A stretch of DNA of 13,945 bases from positions 1 through 13,945 of the forward strand of contig CAIOIN010000120.1 of the NCBI GenBank assembly GCA_903858385.1, in the 5' to 3' direction. Made by a program: the position numbers and the translations under genes. This DNA is from an uncultured Microcaldota archaeon (lineage in GTDB: Archaea; Micrarchaeota; Micrarchaeia; Micrarchaeales; Micrarchaeaceae). The notes below the pieces were generated by a model. That model worked only from the letters and a program-made list of their open reading frames with translations. It was not told the origin of the DNA and ran no database searches. Below are positions 6,633 to 13,945 of this stretch, in pieces; positions within the stretch are counted from its first letter, which is position 1, and each line of letters begins with the position of its first letter.

Positions 6633-9605
6633 ATGAAAACTCTGAATGCAAAACGTGTAGCTGCGATAGCAGCTGGAGCAGCCCTTTTGGGCGTAGGACT
6701 TGCGTTCGCAGGCCCAGTAACCTTCCAGAATGTACCGATAATCAGCAACGCCGGCCAACCGGTCGTGCAGATTGTAATCGGATCGACGGCAAAGCCCGCT
6801 GACGGAGTATCCGCCGCGAACATTGCTGCAGCGATCGGCAACCTTGCGTACACGAGCGTACCTGTAACCGCAACAGTCAATGCGACTCAGGCACAGAGCG
6901 TGCTGCATGTATCCGTATCATCTTCTACTGGTACTGGACTATCCAACCCGCAGGTCTGGCTGAACGAGAGCGCATCTGCCGCCCCTAACGGCGCATTTGC
7001 ATTCCAGGCTTTGATTGGATCAGTATTGAACAAGGCAGTAGTCCTTGGAGTTCCGGCAAGCACAAAGACCTTGCAGGGCATAGGGCAGTACTCATACCCT
7101 GAGTCAAACTCGCTGACATTTTCACCGATGGCAAGCCCGTACTACTCCATATCCTTTATACCGTTCCAGACTGTGACCTCCTCCATAAACGGCGGCGGAC
7201 TCAGCTTCACGAGCGGATTCAGGAGCACTACATACGACAACATACTGCAGGTATCGAATGCGAACCTCGCATCGTTGCTCGCGAACTCTGGTGCTTATGG
7301 AGAGAATGAATATCTGTGGCTAACCGGATTCCCGGTCTTCGACCAGGGAACCACAAGCTCACCTGTCAACCAATTCGCGTTGGCAAGCGCAGGTGGCGCA
7401 TATCAGGTAACCTTCAACAAGCCGATCCCGATTCTGACCGGCTCTGGTGGAGTCAACCAGCCAAGCATAACGCTGCTGGGCAAGACCTGGACAATATTGA
7501 ACTACACTGCGGCTACTGCCTCGCTCCCGAACACGTTGGGATCCACAGGCGGAGTCCTGGACAGCTCGCACATCACATTCGGCGGAAAGATCACACTGGC
7601 GGCTTCGCTGGTGCCGTTGACGACTGTCTATGTCGGCCACAACCTGACAAGCGGCCCGTTCACAGTGCAGCTTACAGACTTGGGTCAACCAAACTCCAAC
7701 GGTGTCGTACCGGCATCATTGGCTGTCTACTACAATGGCCAGTTGACGAACACCTCGTCCACATTCCCGGCAAGCACGCTGAAGTTCAACGTGACCGGAA
7801 ACCTTCTGTATGTAAAGGTAAACAGCACATTCGCTGGTCTGTACCAATACCAGAAGTGGGCAAAGATGCAGCTGTTCTCGAACGTTCAGCCGATGTCAAA
7901 CGGCGGAGCATGGAACGCTACAACGAACCCAGGCTGGGACGTACTCTTGGGCTGGACAAACTCGACATCCGGAACAAAGGTCAACGCACTGCAGACAATA
8001 ATCGCGTACAACCTTACGCCGGTCTCGGCATTGATGGCCGGACAGAGCTTCAGCTTCATAGGAAACCCGTCGTCGTACAAGATGACATTGGCGGGAGACA
8101 CGCTGGGCAACAACTTTGACGCAGTTTCGTCAACAGTCTCTAGCTCAAGCAACTTGAACTACCAGAACACTCCGGGTACCCCAACGGGCGGCGGTGTCGG
8201 CAACATAAACAACATAACCGAACCGGGCCAACTTCTGACCCTAACAAGCCAGATCCCGAACGCGTTCAGCTATGCTGGACAGGTCACGGGTACGGTCAAG
8301 TACGACCTGACGCCATACCAGCTGTCAATGAACGGCAACTCAATGGGTCTGGGTGGAGGAACGGGCTCGCAAGCGTACGTCTTCGCGAACGCCATTGCGC
8401 CGTATAACGGGCTGATAAACAGCAACAACCAGCTCACGATAACGGTGTATGGATACCCAACCAACTCGGCAACGAGCCAGGTGTCCAACTCGTTCACGCT
8501 GACTGCGATTAACAGCCAGCCATCGACTGGATACGCGTACAACGCGCCGGTTGCAAGCCTGTACAACGTTACAAAGATAACGCTGTCAGAGGCTGTACCA
8601 GGCCTTACCGTTGTGGTAGGCAACGTCATAGGTGCGAACGCTTTGGCAACGATGACAACGCTGACGCCACAGATACTGTACACGCCGTCGACAAGCTCGT
8701 CGCTGTACACGTACGCCACTACCTCGGGTACAACGGCCGTGCTCTACAACCAGCAGAACGGGCAGGCACCGACAAACGTCGTGCTGAACGCGCTTACTGC
8801 TACGGCATCGCCGTCAATAGGGTCGACCTACGCAACGTTCACAGTGAACGTGGTAGAAAACCCTGTACCGGGTCAGACAACCCCGACGGACTACCTGGCG
8901 TTCGAGCTGAAGAACAGCACCACCGGTGGAGTAGCCGCAGCTGGTACATTGTATCAGATGAACTACTCTGCGACAGGAACGCAGAACAACGTGACCTACG
9001 CCCCGACAACTGGTTCTACCCTAAACGTTAGGCAGAACTTCAGGACAGAGAAGGGTAGCAAGGTGACGAGCATAAGCCCGACAACCGTTGTACTGAGCCT
9101 CGCAAAGGCAGTCGACCAACTGACGATAGACGTGGGCCCGATAGCATCGAACACGACAACTACGTCCTACAAGACGTATGGACCGTTCGGTCTGGGTCAG
9201 CCGACAAACCTGGCAAACGTCAGCATAGGAAATGTAACTGCTGGTGTCATACTGGGTACTGGTAGCACATACACGATAACTGGCATAAACAACATAACTG
9301 CCAAGCCATCTGTATCCATGGCTACACAGCCGGTACTGTTGAACAACCTGGCAACAACGCCATTGGTCGTCCTTGACTCGCAGGCAAGTGCAGGCAGCAA
9401 CCTGATCTTGATAGGCAGCGGTTACGTCAACACCCTGAGCGCACAGCTTCAGTCGGCGTACAACGTATCCATGACTACCACGACTCAGATAACCCAGGCG
9501 TACGGGACAAACCGTATACTGGTAGCTGGCTACTATGCTGCGCAGACAACTGCGGCGGCAAATGCGTTCATCCAGCAACTGTATGCGAACGCGGCAGGCA
9601 GCTAA
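6633..9605 (+). CDS. Major S-layer protein
   Basis: A 990-residue protein expected to form the crystalline cell-surface lattice. The start is ATG6633 because it opens a signal peptide, MKTLNAKRVAAIAAGAALLG, with likely cleavage after AFA at residue 26; the open frame runs upstream to 6528 but that extension is not signal-like and spans the TATA boxes. GTGAT at 6625-6629, three bases before the ATG, matches the 3' part of an archaeal Shine-Dalgarno sequence. The N-terminal pattern (VPIISNAGQPVVQIVIG) and C-terminal pattern (SNLILIGSGYVN, then NRILVAGYYAAQTTAAANAF) resemble the N- and C-terminal domains of methanogen-type S-layer proteins. The chain has 20 N-x-S/T sequons, no cysteine in the chosen reading and no C-terminal membrane helix. 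It probably relies on a partner, possibly the upstream repeat protein, to stay on the membrane. AglB, encoded in the same window, is the natural glycosylating enzyme. Confidence 0.9.
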   Translation: MKTLNAKRVAAIAAGAALLGVGLAFAGPVTFQNVPIISNAGQPVVQIVIGSTAKPADGVSAANIAAAIGNLAYTSVPVTATVNATQAQSVLHVSVSSSTGTGLSNPQVWLNESASAAPNGAFAFQALIGSVLNKAVVLGVPASTKTLQGIGQYSYPESNSLTFSPMASPYYSISFIPFQTVTSSINGGGLSFTSGFRSTTYDNILQVSNANLASLLANSGAYGENEYLWLTGFPVFDQGTTSSPVNQFALASAGGAYQVTFNKPIPILTGSGGVNQPSITLLGKTWTILNYTAATASLPNTLGSTGGVLDSSHITFGGKITLAASLVPLTTVYVGHNLTSGPFTVQLTDLGQPNSNGVVPASLAVYYNGQLTNTSSTFPASTLKFNVTGNLLYVKVNSTFAGLYQYQKWAKMQLFSNVQPMSNGGAWNATTNPGWDVLLGWTNSTSGTKVNALQTIIAYNLTPVSALMAGQSFSFIGNPSSYKMTLAGDTLGNNFDAVSSTVSSSSNLNYQNTPGTPTGGGVGNINNITEPGQLLTLTSQIPNAFSYAGQVTGTVKYDLTPYQLSMNGNSMGLGGGTGSQAYVFANAIAPYNGLINSNNQLTITVYGYPTNSATSQVSNSFTLTAINSQPSTGYAYNAPVASLYNVTKITLSEAVPGLTVVVGNVIGANALATMTTLTPQILYTPSTSSSLYTYATTSGTTAVLYNQQNGQAPTNVVLNALTATASPSIGSTYATFTVNVVENPVPGQTTPTDYLAFELKNSTTGGVAAAGTLYQMNYSATGTQNNVTYAPTTGSTLNVRQNFRTEKGSKVTSISPTTVVLSLAKAVDQLTIDVGPIASNTTTTSYKTYGPFGLGQPTNLANVSIGNVTAGVILGTGSTYTITGINNITAKPSVSMATQPVLLNNLATTPLVVLDSQASAGSNLILIGSGYVNTLSAQLQSAYNVSMTTTTQITQAYGTNRILVAGYYAAQTTAAANAFIQQLYANAAGS

Positions 9606-9690
9606 ATTTAGCTGCCTTCTTTCTTTTTTTCTTTTCCTTTTCTTCTTTATTTTTCTGTTTTTCTCTTCCTTCTTTTTTCATTTCACCCAG
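9596..9690 (+). terminator. Palindrome plus long pyrimidine tract ending the S-layer gene
   Basis: A perfect 22-base palindrome (half-site AGGCAGCTAAA) lies at 9596-9617 and contains the last codons and the TAA stop. It is followed directly by about 65 bases that are nearly all T and C on the plus strand, including a run of seven T. Archaeal transcription ends at T-rich tracts; the added stem resembles a bacterial intrinsic terminator and may also protect the mRNA end. Confidence 0.75.
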
Positions 9691-9894
9691 CTTCAGCCCT
9701 GCTTTTTCCGAGCAATAGCTGACTGCAAACAGTGCTCGCATCTCCAAGACAATCTGTAATATCTAGCCCATAAGCGGGGTTAGGCACGCCTGGAGGGCCT
9801 GCTCTAGGGCAATATCAATACCAGAAATAGGGGCAGAACTAAGGGCAGCGTGCCCTGCACGGTTCCGTCATCTGTCCTCCTCAATATTTACGCA
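9691..9894. other. Convergent intergenic region with hairpins, no clear gene
   Basis: This stretch lies between the ends of two converging genes. It has an interrupted hairpin at 9709-9738 (CGAGC/GCTCG enclosing ACTG-CAAA-CAGT, with eight unpaired bases on one side) and a 6-bp hairpin near 9842-9856 (AGGGCA/TGCCCT). On the minus strand GGAGG lies four bases before an ATG at 9871, opening a 10-residue frame (MTEPCRARCP). An overlapping 26-codon minus frame (9804-9884, TTG start) encodes a hydrophobic tail. I see no tRNA, RNase P or SRP RNA signature. Confidence 0.4.
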
Positions 9895-12213
9895 TCAGTT
9901 CTTAGAGAAGGTAAGGTTCCACAGGTACACCCTCTTATTGCTGTATTGCGGAAGGAACATGAGCGGATTGCCCGCAGAGCCCGACACCAGGGTCGTGTTT
10001 ATCGCGTATTCCACATACCTGCTGGTCAGGTTCACTTGTCCCAACACCTGGTACCTGCCGCCCTGCACCGGCTCGGCTACCATAAACTCTTGCGGCGTCA
10101 ATGATACCGCTCCGAAGCTTATCCTGGTGCGCACATACGACTCTGCGATGCCTGCAGCGCTTCCTGTTGCATTCTGGTAAGGCGCATATACCACCATGGC
10201 TCCTTGGTAAGCCGGAGACCACAATATTCGCGTGCTGCCGTTCACTGTCGCGTTGCTGCTGTTCCATTCCTCGATGGCCGGATAGGCGACGAAGCTCCTG
10301 TACAACGGCCTGCTCAGCGCATTTGCGGTCGAGAACGCTATCGTTGCGTTGTCGTTGTACACAGGCGGTCCGAAGACGCTGTACAGATACGAAGCCTCTT
10401 GGTAGAGCTCGCTCTCGTTGTAGGCTCCTTTCTGCAGCACCACCATACCTGCCTGGTAGTTGTAGAGCGACAATAGCGTCTGGTTCGTGTAGTTCTGCGA
10501 TACAGGCGAAAGGTATGCGAAAGCCCCATAGTTCAGCAGATTCGAATCCTCGATGACGAGCGGTATGCTGTAGAGCAGCTCGTCGTCAGTGGCGTTCTCC
10601 CTGCCGCCCAGGTCGCCGCCGATGAGCGGCTTCTTGTCTATTGAGGTGTAATACATGGCCGTTCCGGTATAAAGTGCCGGCGTGCTGGTGCCGACCGTTG
10701 TCGCAGGCAGCTCCAAAACGGAGAAGTTTGCTCTTAAGCTGCCCAGCTCGCCGTATATGGTCGGTATCCTCAGGTTCGTGGACATCTGATTTATCAGCGA
10801 GGCGCTCATGGGTATGGCTGCAAGCTCAGCCAGTATTATTACGGATGCTATCGCGGTCACTGCATAAGGCCTCCATGCGCCCTTTGCGCGGGTTTCGTTG
10901 ATCTTCCTGTCAAGCTCCTTAAATCCGAAGGCAGCCATGACTGCGACGCACATCGTGAACAATAATTGGAATCTTCCAGGCTCCCTTACTATGCTGATGA
11001 AGGGTATGATGCGGTACAGCGAATACAGTCCATCCTGGAAATTCGAGAGGTAAGAGCCTATCTGCACCAACGGCCCGAGGCAGAGCAGGCCGAATATGAT
11101 CGCGCCTACGAGCCAGAGCATCGCATCCTTCCTGTTCTTGTACAGTCCGTACAGCGCAAGCACCAGGACGCTATAGCCTATGTACGCCTCCCTCTCCGTA
11201 GGATTGCCGAGATATATGGTGCCGTAAAGCGCCTTCGACAGCCCTGCAGAGTAGGCTATCCCGTTGTAGTAGCTGGGCAGGAAGAAGGCGAAGAGGTTGT
11301 CGCTCCAAAGCGCGTTGTACATCGGCGTGTTGAGGTAATCCGCAGTGCCGACGCCAGCATCATGCACGAGCGTCTTCAGGATCGGCACATAGTTCCACGA
11401 TCCGGCGACGAAAGCCCCGACGAAGAAGAGCGCAAGAGCCACGGCGAACCATCTGCACAGCACCTTGCTCCTCCTCTCCTTCGCCGCAAGGTAATACGCC
11501 ACGACCAATGGAAGTATCCATATTATGATTAGGCTGACCTCTATGTTCGACGCCAAAGTAGAGAGCGCGAAGGTGCCCGCCATGCCTGCGACATTCCAAT
11601 AGTCATCTTTCTCGTTTATCATCCGCAGCAGGAAATAAGCGAAGAGCGGAGCCCATTCTATGTTTATGAAGTGTATGTGCACCGACTGCGCTATGTGGAA
11701 GGCGCTGAACGCGAAAATGATCCCGGATACAAAAGCCGCTTTGCCGTCTTTGACGAGGTAATCCGCGAGCAGGTACATACCGAAGCCGGAGAGCGCGAAT
11801 CCTACAAGATAGACGACGTCGTACGCGAACGGCACGCCGAATACCTGGAAGGGCGCGGAAAGCAGGCCGAGGAGCGGGGCCATGGTCTGATAGACGAGAT
11901 TGGCGCCTACCGGCCAATAGAGCACGCTTGTCTGGAAGACGTTGGTGTGCAGGTTGAGCACTGCATACCTTGCCCACCACAGGAACCACAGGTTCTGATA
12001 GGTGTCGCCTCCGTTGCCTCCAGGCACGTAAGCTCCCATGTGCAGCGTTATCGGGTAGAAGACCACGAGCGCGATGACGAGATACGCGAATGTGGCTATA
12101 ATCGCCCCTCTGTACTTAGACAACTTTCCCATAATGCCGGTTTTCGCACCATCATGAACATGATCGCCTTGATGAACGTGCTCATGGTGCTCCGTCTGAG
12201 GCTGCTCGTCCAT
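9895..12213 (-). CDS. Polytopic GT-C-like membrane protein, probable glycan assembly
   Basis: A 772-residue protein with many membrane helices from about 35 to 480 and an extracytoplasmic domain of about 270 residues after that. It resembles large PMT/YfhO-like membrane proteins of the GT-C type: the first outer loop has GGNGGDTYQNLW with Asp70 where GT-C enzymes carry a catalytic acid, followed by ALSGFGMYLLADYLV and IIFAFSAFHIAQSVHIHF. The C-terminal region has the VLELPAT...AMYYTSIDKKPLIGG pattern seen in bacterial relatives. By analogy it would use a lipid-linked sugar and act on the outer face of the membrane; donor and acceptor cannot be told. The first 22 residues are rich in histidine (six of residues 9-20), unusual for the family. 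GTGAT three bases before ATG12213 supports this start over Met28. It lies 86 bases after the FkbM gene on the same strand and has its own TATA box. Confidence 0.75.
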   Translation of the reverse strand: MDEQPQTEHHEHVHQGDHVHDGAKTGIMGKLSKYRGAIIATFAYLVIALVVFYPITLHMGAYVPGGNGGDTYQNLWFLWWARYAVLNLHTNVFQTSVLYWPVGANLVYQTMAPLLGLLSAPFQVFGVPFAYDVVYLVGFALSGFGMYLLADYLVKDGKAAFVSGIIFAFSAFHIAQSVHIHFINIEWAPLFAYFLLRMINEKDDYWNVAGMAGTFALSTLASNIEVSLIIIWILPLVVAYYLAAKERRSKVLCRWFAVALALFFVGAFVAGSWNYVPILKTLVHDAGVGTADYLNTPMYNALWSDNLFAFFLPSYYNGIAYSAGLSKALYGTIYLGNPTEREAYIGYSVLVLALYGLYKNRKDAMLWLVGAIIFGLLCLGPLVQIGSYLSNFQDGLYSLYRIIPFISIVREPGRFQLLFTMCVAVMAAFGFKELDRKINETRAKGAWRPYAVTAIASVIILAELAAIPMSASLINQMSTNLRIPTIYGELGSLRANFSVLELPATTVGTSTPALYTGTAMYYTSIDKKPLIGGDLGGRENATDDELLYSIPLVIEDSNLLNYGAFAYLSPVSQNYTNQTLLSLYNYQAGMVVLQKGAYNESELYQEASYLYSVFGPPVYNDNATIAFSTANALSRPLYRSFVAYPAIEEWNSSNATVNGSTRILWSPAYQGAMVVYAPYQNATGSAAGIAESYVRTRISFGAVSLTPQEFMVAEPVQGGRYQVLGQVNLTSRYVEYAINTTLVSGSAGNPLMFLPQYSNKRVYLWNLTFSKN

Positions 12214-12250
12214 AGAATCACGAATGCTATATCAGATTCAAGATTAATCT

Positions 12251-12258
12251 ATTAAACC
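12251..12258 (-). promoter_or_regulatory. TATA box of the GT-C-like gene
   Basis: The minus strand reads GGTTTAAT here, centred about 41 bases before ATG12213, placing transcription start near 12228. The gene can therefore be expressed independently of the FkbM gene upstream. Confidence 0.5.
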
Positions 12259-12299
12259 TTGCATCTCGCCGAAGCGGAAAGGAATAAACGAACGTTAGC

Positions 12300-13142
12300 T
12301 TATTTCGGCATCAGCAGCAGGTTCTGGCACTCTATCCTCTTCCCGAACTCGCTGTCGTCAATCCTCTTTATAAGGAACGGGGAGTTGATTACCTTGTACA
12401 CGGAAAAGCGCTCCTTCACCCACTCTATCGTCTCGGGCGAGGCTGGCCATGCTTCCTCGTTGTACTCCATTATTATCTTGGGCTTGTTTTTCTCTATGAA
12501 CTTCTTGCCCCCTGCGACTATGAGCGGCTCCACGCCCTCCGCATCGATCAGCATGATGTCGACCTTGAAATCCAATTCCCTCTTGAGCATGCCATCAAGG
12601 CTCTTCCCTCTGACCTCGACGGATCTCTTGCCCGTTTCGTCGTTCCTCACCAGCGAGTGCCTTCCGCTTGCTATATCCGAGAGGAAGAGCTTCACGCTCT
12701 TGTCCCTGTCGGTGACCGCGCAATTGTACGCTTTGACGTTATCCATGCCATTGGATGCGATAGACCTCTTCAGCAACTTGAAGTTGTTCGGCTCCGGCTC
12801 GAAAGCCGCTACGGTGCCCTTTTCTCCGACGAGCGTGGCGGCCATCAGCGTGTAGTACCCGATGTGCGCGCCTATATCGACCACGTTCATGCCTCTCTCA
12901 ACCAGCTTCCTGAAGAGCATCGTGGTGGCGAGCTCGTAGACCCCTCTTGCATAGACGCTGCTGCAGACCCATGATTTGTCGCTGGCCTTCGTGTTCAGGA
13001 ACATGCTGAAGCCCAGGACCTTCACGGGCTCCTTGTCATAACGGTCGGCTCCGCCGCTCCTCTTGAGCGCATTCCATTCTCCCTGCGGGTCTCTGTGCAT
13101 CATGCTCTTGATTCCGTAGAGCAGATAAGGCATGCTGAACAT
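12300..13142 (-). CDS. FkbM-family SAM-dependent methyltransferase
   Basis: A 280-residue Rossmann-fold methyltransferase. The SAM-binding glycine loop is VVDIGAHIGYYT (87-98), the acidic ribose-contact segment is FEPEP (114-118), and the family signature is LIDAEGVEPLI (198-208), near the usual KIDVEGAE. FkbM-type enzymes often O-methylate sugars or small molecules, so with AglB, an S-layer protein and a GT-C-like protein around it, methylation of a glycan residue is plausible but not shown. There is no signal peptide, so it should act in the cytoplasm. ATG13142 is preferred; an in-frame TTG at 13154 would add four residues, and the TATA box centred about 37 bases upstream of ATG13142 predicts transcription starting close to that TTG. 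No convincing ribosome binding site is seen. Confidence 0.85.
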   Translation of the reverse strand: MFSMPYLLYGIKSMMHRDPQGEWNALKRSGGADRYDKEPVKVLGFSMFLNTKASDKSWVCSSVYARGVYELATTMLFRKLVERGMNVVDIGAHIGYYTLMAATLVGEKGTVAAFEPEPNNFKLLKRSIASNGMDNVKAYNCAVTDRDKSVKLFLSDIASGRHSLVRNDETGKRSVEVRGKSLDGMLKRELDFKVDIMLIDAEGVEPLIVAGGKKFIEKNKPKIIMEYNEEAWPASPETIEWVKERFSVYKVINSPFLIKRIDDSEFGKRIECQNLLLMPK

Positions 13143-13174
13143 GTGATCAAACAAGCTATTCTCGTAGTTGACAG

Positions 13175-13182
13175 TATAAAAA
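13175..13182 (-). promoter_or_regulatory. TATA box of the FkbM methyltransferase gene
   Basis: The minus strand reads TTTTTATA, centred about 37 bases before ATG13142. It implies a very short leader or a leaderless message. It lies back to back with the promoter of the plus-strand gene at 13276. Confidence 0.5.
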
Positions 13183-13235
13183 TCTTTCGAGCTTGCGACG
13201 GGGTTTCGTAAAGTCAGGATAACAATCGTTCAACC

Positions 13236-13243
13236 TTTATAAA
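13236..13243 (+). promoter_or_regulatory. TATA box of the right-edge secreted protein gene
   Basis: TTTATAAA is centred about 36 bases before ATG13276, predicting transcription start near 13265. AGGTG at 13269-13273 is the probable ribosome binding site. Confidence 0.6.
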
Positions 13244-13275
13244 CGTTTCCACACAATATCTACTGACTAGGTGTT

Positions 13276-13945
13276 ATGGTGGAAAAAGCGCTCCTGTTGA
13301 TTCTCGCAATCTCACTGCTTGCGTTGCCCGCATGCACGGGCGCAGCCCAGGTAAGTCCATCGCTGCGCAGCTACCTCTCAACCTACATAAGCAACTCTCT
13401 GATAAACAGCTCAACCTATTACAACCAGACTGTCAGTTCAAGCAATTACCTGCTAATGCAGGTGAACGCGACAAGCTTCACGAAATTCATCGTGATAAAC
13501 GTCACCAACGGCAGATATGCTATGGTCACGGACAATGCGACCGCATTCAATGCGGTGAAGCCGCTGCTCATGTCGACGTTCTACCCGAGCGCCGCGACGC
13601 TGAGCAGCCTCAATTCAAGCATGCACCGCTTCGTTTCCCAGAGCAATCCCGGACTAGCATCATGCCTGTTCGAGACGGGGCTGACATACCACATGTGCAA
13701 CAGCACCACCTCTTTGATTGCATGCATGCAGAGCTCCTGCGCCTCGGTGCCCCTTTGCGGCGGAGTACAGAAATCTCCGGCAAGCGCACTCTCGCAGTTC
13801 GGCATACCAAGCCCGTTCGCCACAGGCATACTCAACTTCTCGATAAGCTATCTTGCGCTGAACAGCAGCTACAAAACATACTTCTCACTGCTTTCCGGAA
13901 TCAATCCAAGCAACTACAACACCAACGTCAACGGCATGGAGTCCG
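13276..13945 (+). CDS. Secreted cysteine- and sequon-rich protein of unknown function, partial
   Basis: The first 223 codons are present and the frame is open at the right edge. The N-terminus, MVEKALLLILAISLLALPAC, is a signal peptide with cleavage likely near Ala23-Ala24; Cys20 could instead be a lipidation site, but the lipobox match is weak. The mature part holds five cysteines between residues 130 and 161 (LASCLFET, HMCNST, IACMQSSCASV, PLCGG), suggesting a disulfide-knit segment. Nine N-x-S/T sequons in the visible 223 residues mark it as a likely AglB substrate. The start is supported by AGGTG two bases before the ATG and a TATA box upstream. I recognise no family. The neighbouring genes suggest a surface role. 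Confidence 0.8.
   Translation, partial: MVEKALLLILAISLLALPACTGAAQVSPSLRSYLSTYISNSLINSSTYYNQTVSSSNYLLMQVNATSFTKFIVINVTNGRYAMVTDNATAFNAVKPLLMSTFYPSAATLSSLNSSMHRFVSQSNPGLASCLFETGLTYHMCNSTTSLIACMQSSCASVPLCGGVQKSPASALSQFGIPSPFATGILNFSISYLALNSSYKTYFSLLSGINPSNYNTNVNGMES

Noticed and set aside
7316..8119. 267-codon plus-strand frame inside the S-layer gene
   Set aside because: Out-of-frame reading within a well-supported gene; the product is Arg/His/Gln-rich with no family resemblance.
9535..9759. 74-codon plus-strand frame over the pyrimidine tract
   Set aside because: Its Phe/Ser/Leu-rich product comes from the T/C tract of the terminator and its start lies inside the S-layer gene.
9740..9894. 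Possible tRNA or other structured RNA in the GC-rich convergent gap
   Set aside because: No T-loop consensus, no cloverleaf pairing, no C/D box pair and no RNase P or SRP core motif could be found by eye.
10966..11532. Plus-strand frames opposite the GT-C-like gene (10966-11532, 11671-12255)
   Set aside because: Charged, low-complexity shadows of hydrophobic codons on the other strand; no promoter or ribosome binding site.

Overview
The window looks like a chromosomal segment of an archaeon, probably a small-genome DPANN lineage of the Micrarchaeota type; the lineage is an inference from gene style. The archaeal signs are clear. TATA-box promoters of the TTTATAAA/TTTAAATA type lie about 35-60 bases before nearly every start codon. 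There is an AglB/STT3-type oligosaccharyltransferase, and an S-layer protein whose N- and C-terminal regions resemble the methanogen-type S-layer family. Termination sites are T-rich. No rRNA, tRNA, CRISPR array, insertion sequence or phage gene was seen.

Layout from left to right. At 1-746 (minus, cut by the left edge) a transaldolase is fused in frame to the beginning of a GHMP-type sugar kinase that resembles heptose-7-phosphate kinase. At 860-3313 (minus) lies aglB. At 3314-3560 is a divergent promoter region. At 3561-6479 (plus) is a membrane-anchored surface protein with four near-identical 97-residue repeats. At 6633-9605 (plus) is the presumed main S-layer protein, ending in a palindrome plus a pyrimidine tract that should act as its terminator. 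At 9617-9894 is a convergent gap with some hairpins and a possible micro-ORF. At 9895-12213 (minus) is a polytopic GT-C-like membrane protein, preceded by an FkbM-family methyltransferase at 12300-13142 (minus). From 13276 (plus, cut by the right edge) runs a secreted, cysteine- and sequon-rich protein of unknown function.

The genes fit one theme: building and glycosylating the cell surface. The S-layer protein (20 N-glycosylation sequons, no membrane anchor) and the repeat protein (C-terminal membrane helix) could be the lattice and stalk of a two-part S-layer. AglB would add the N-glycan. The GT-C-like protein and the FkbM methyltransferase could act in glycan assembly and O-methylation. 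The transaldolase-kinase fusion has active-site residues typical of true transaldolases, so it could make sedoheptulose 7-phosphate and support a nucleotide-heptose route. The idea that the S-layer glycan contains a heptose is a hypothesis, and that fusion is the most unusual item here.
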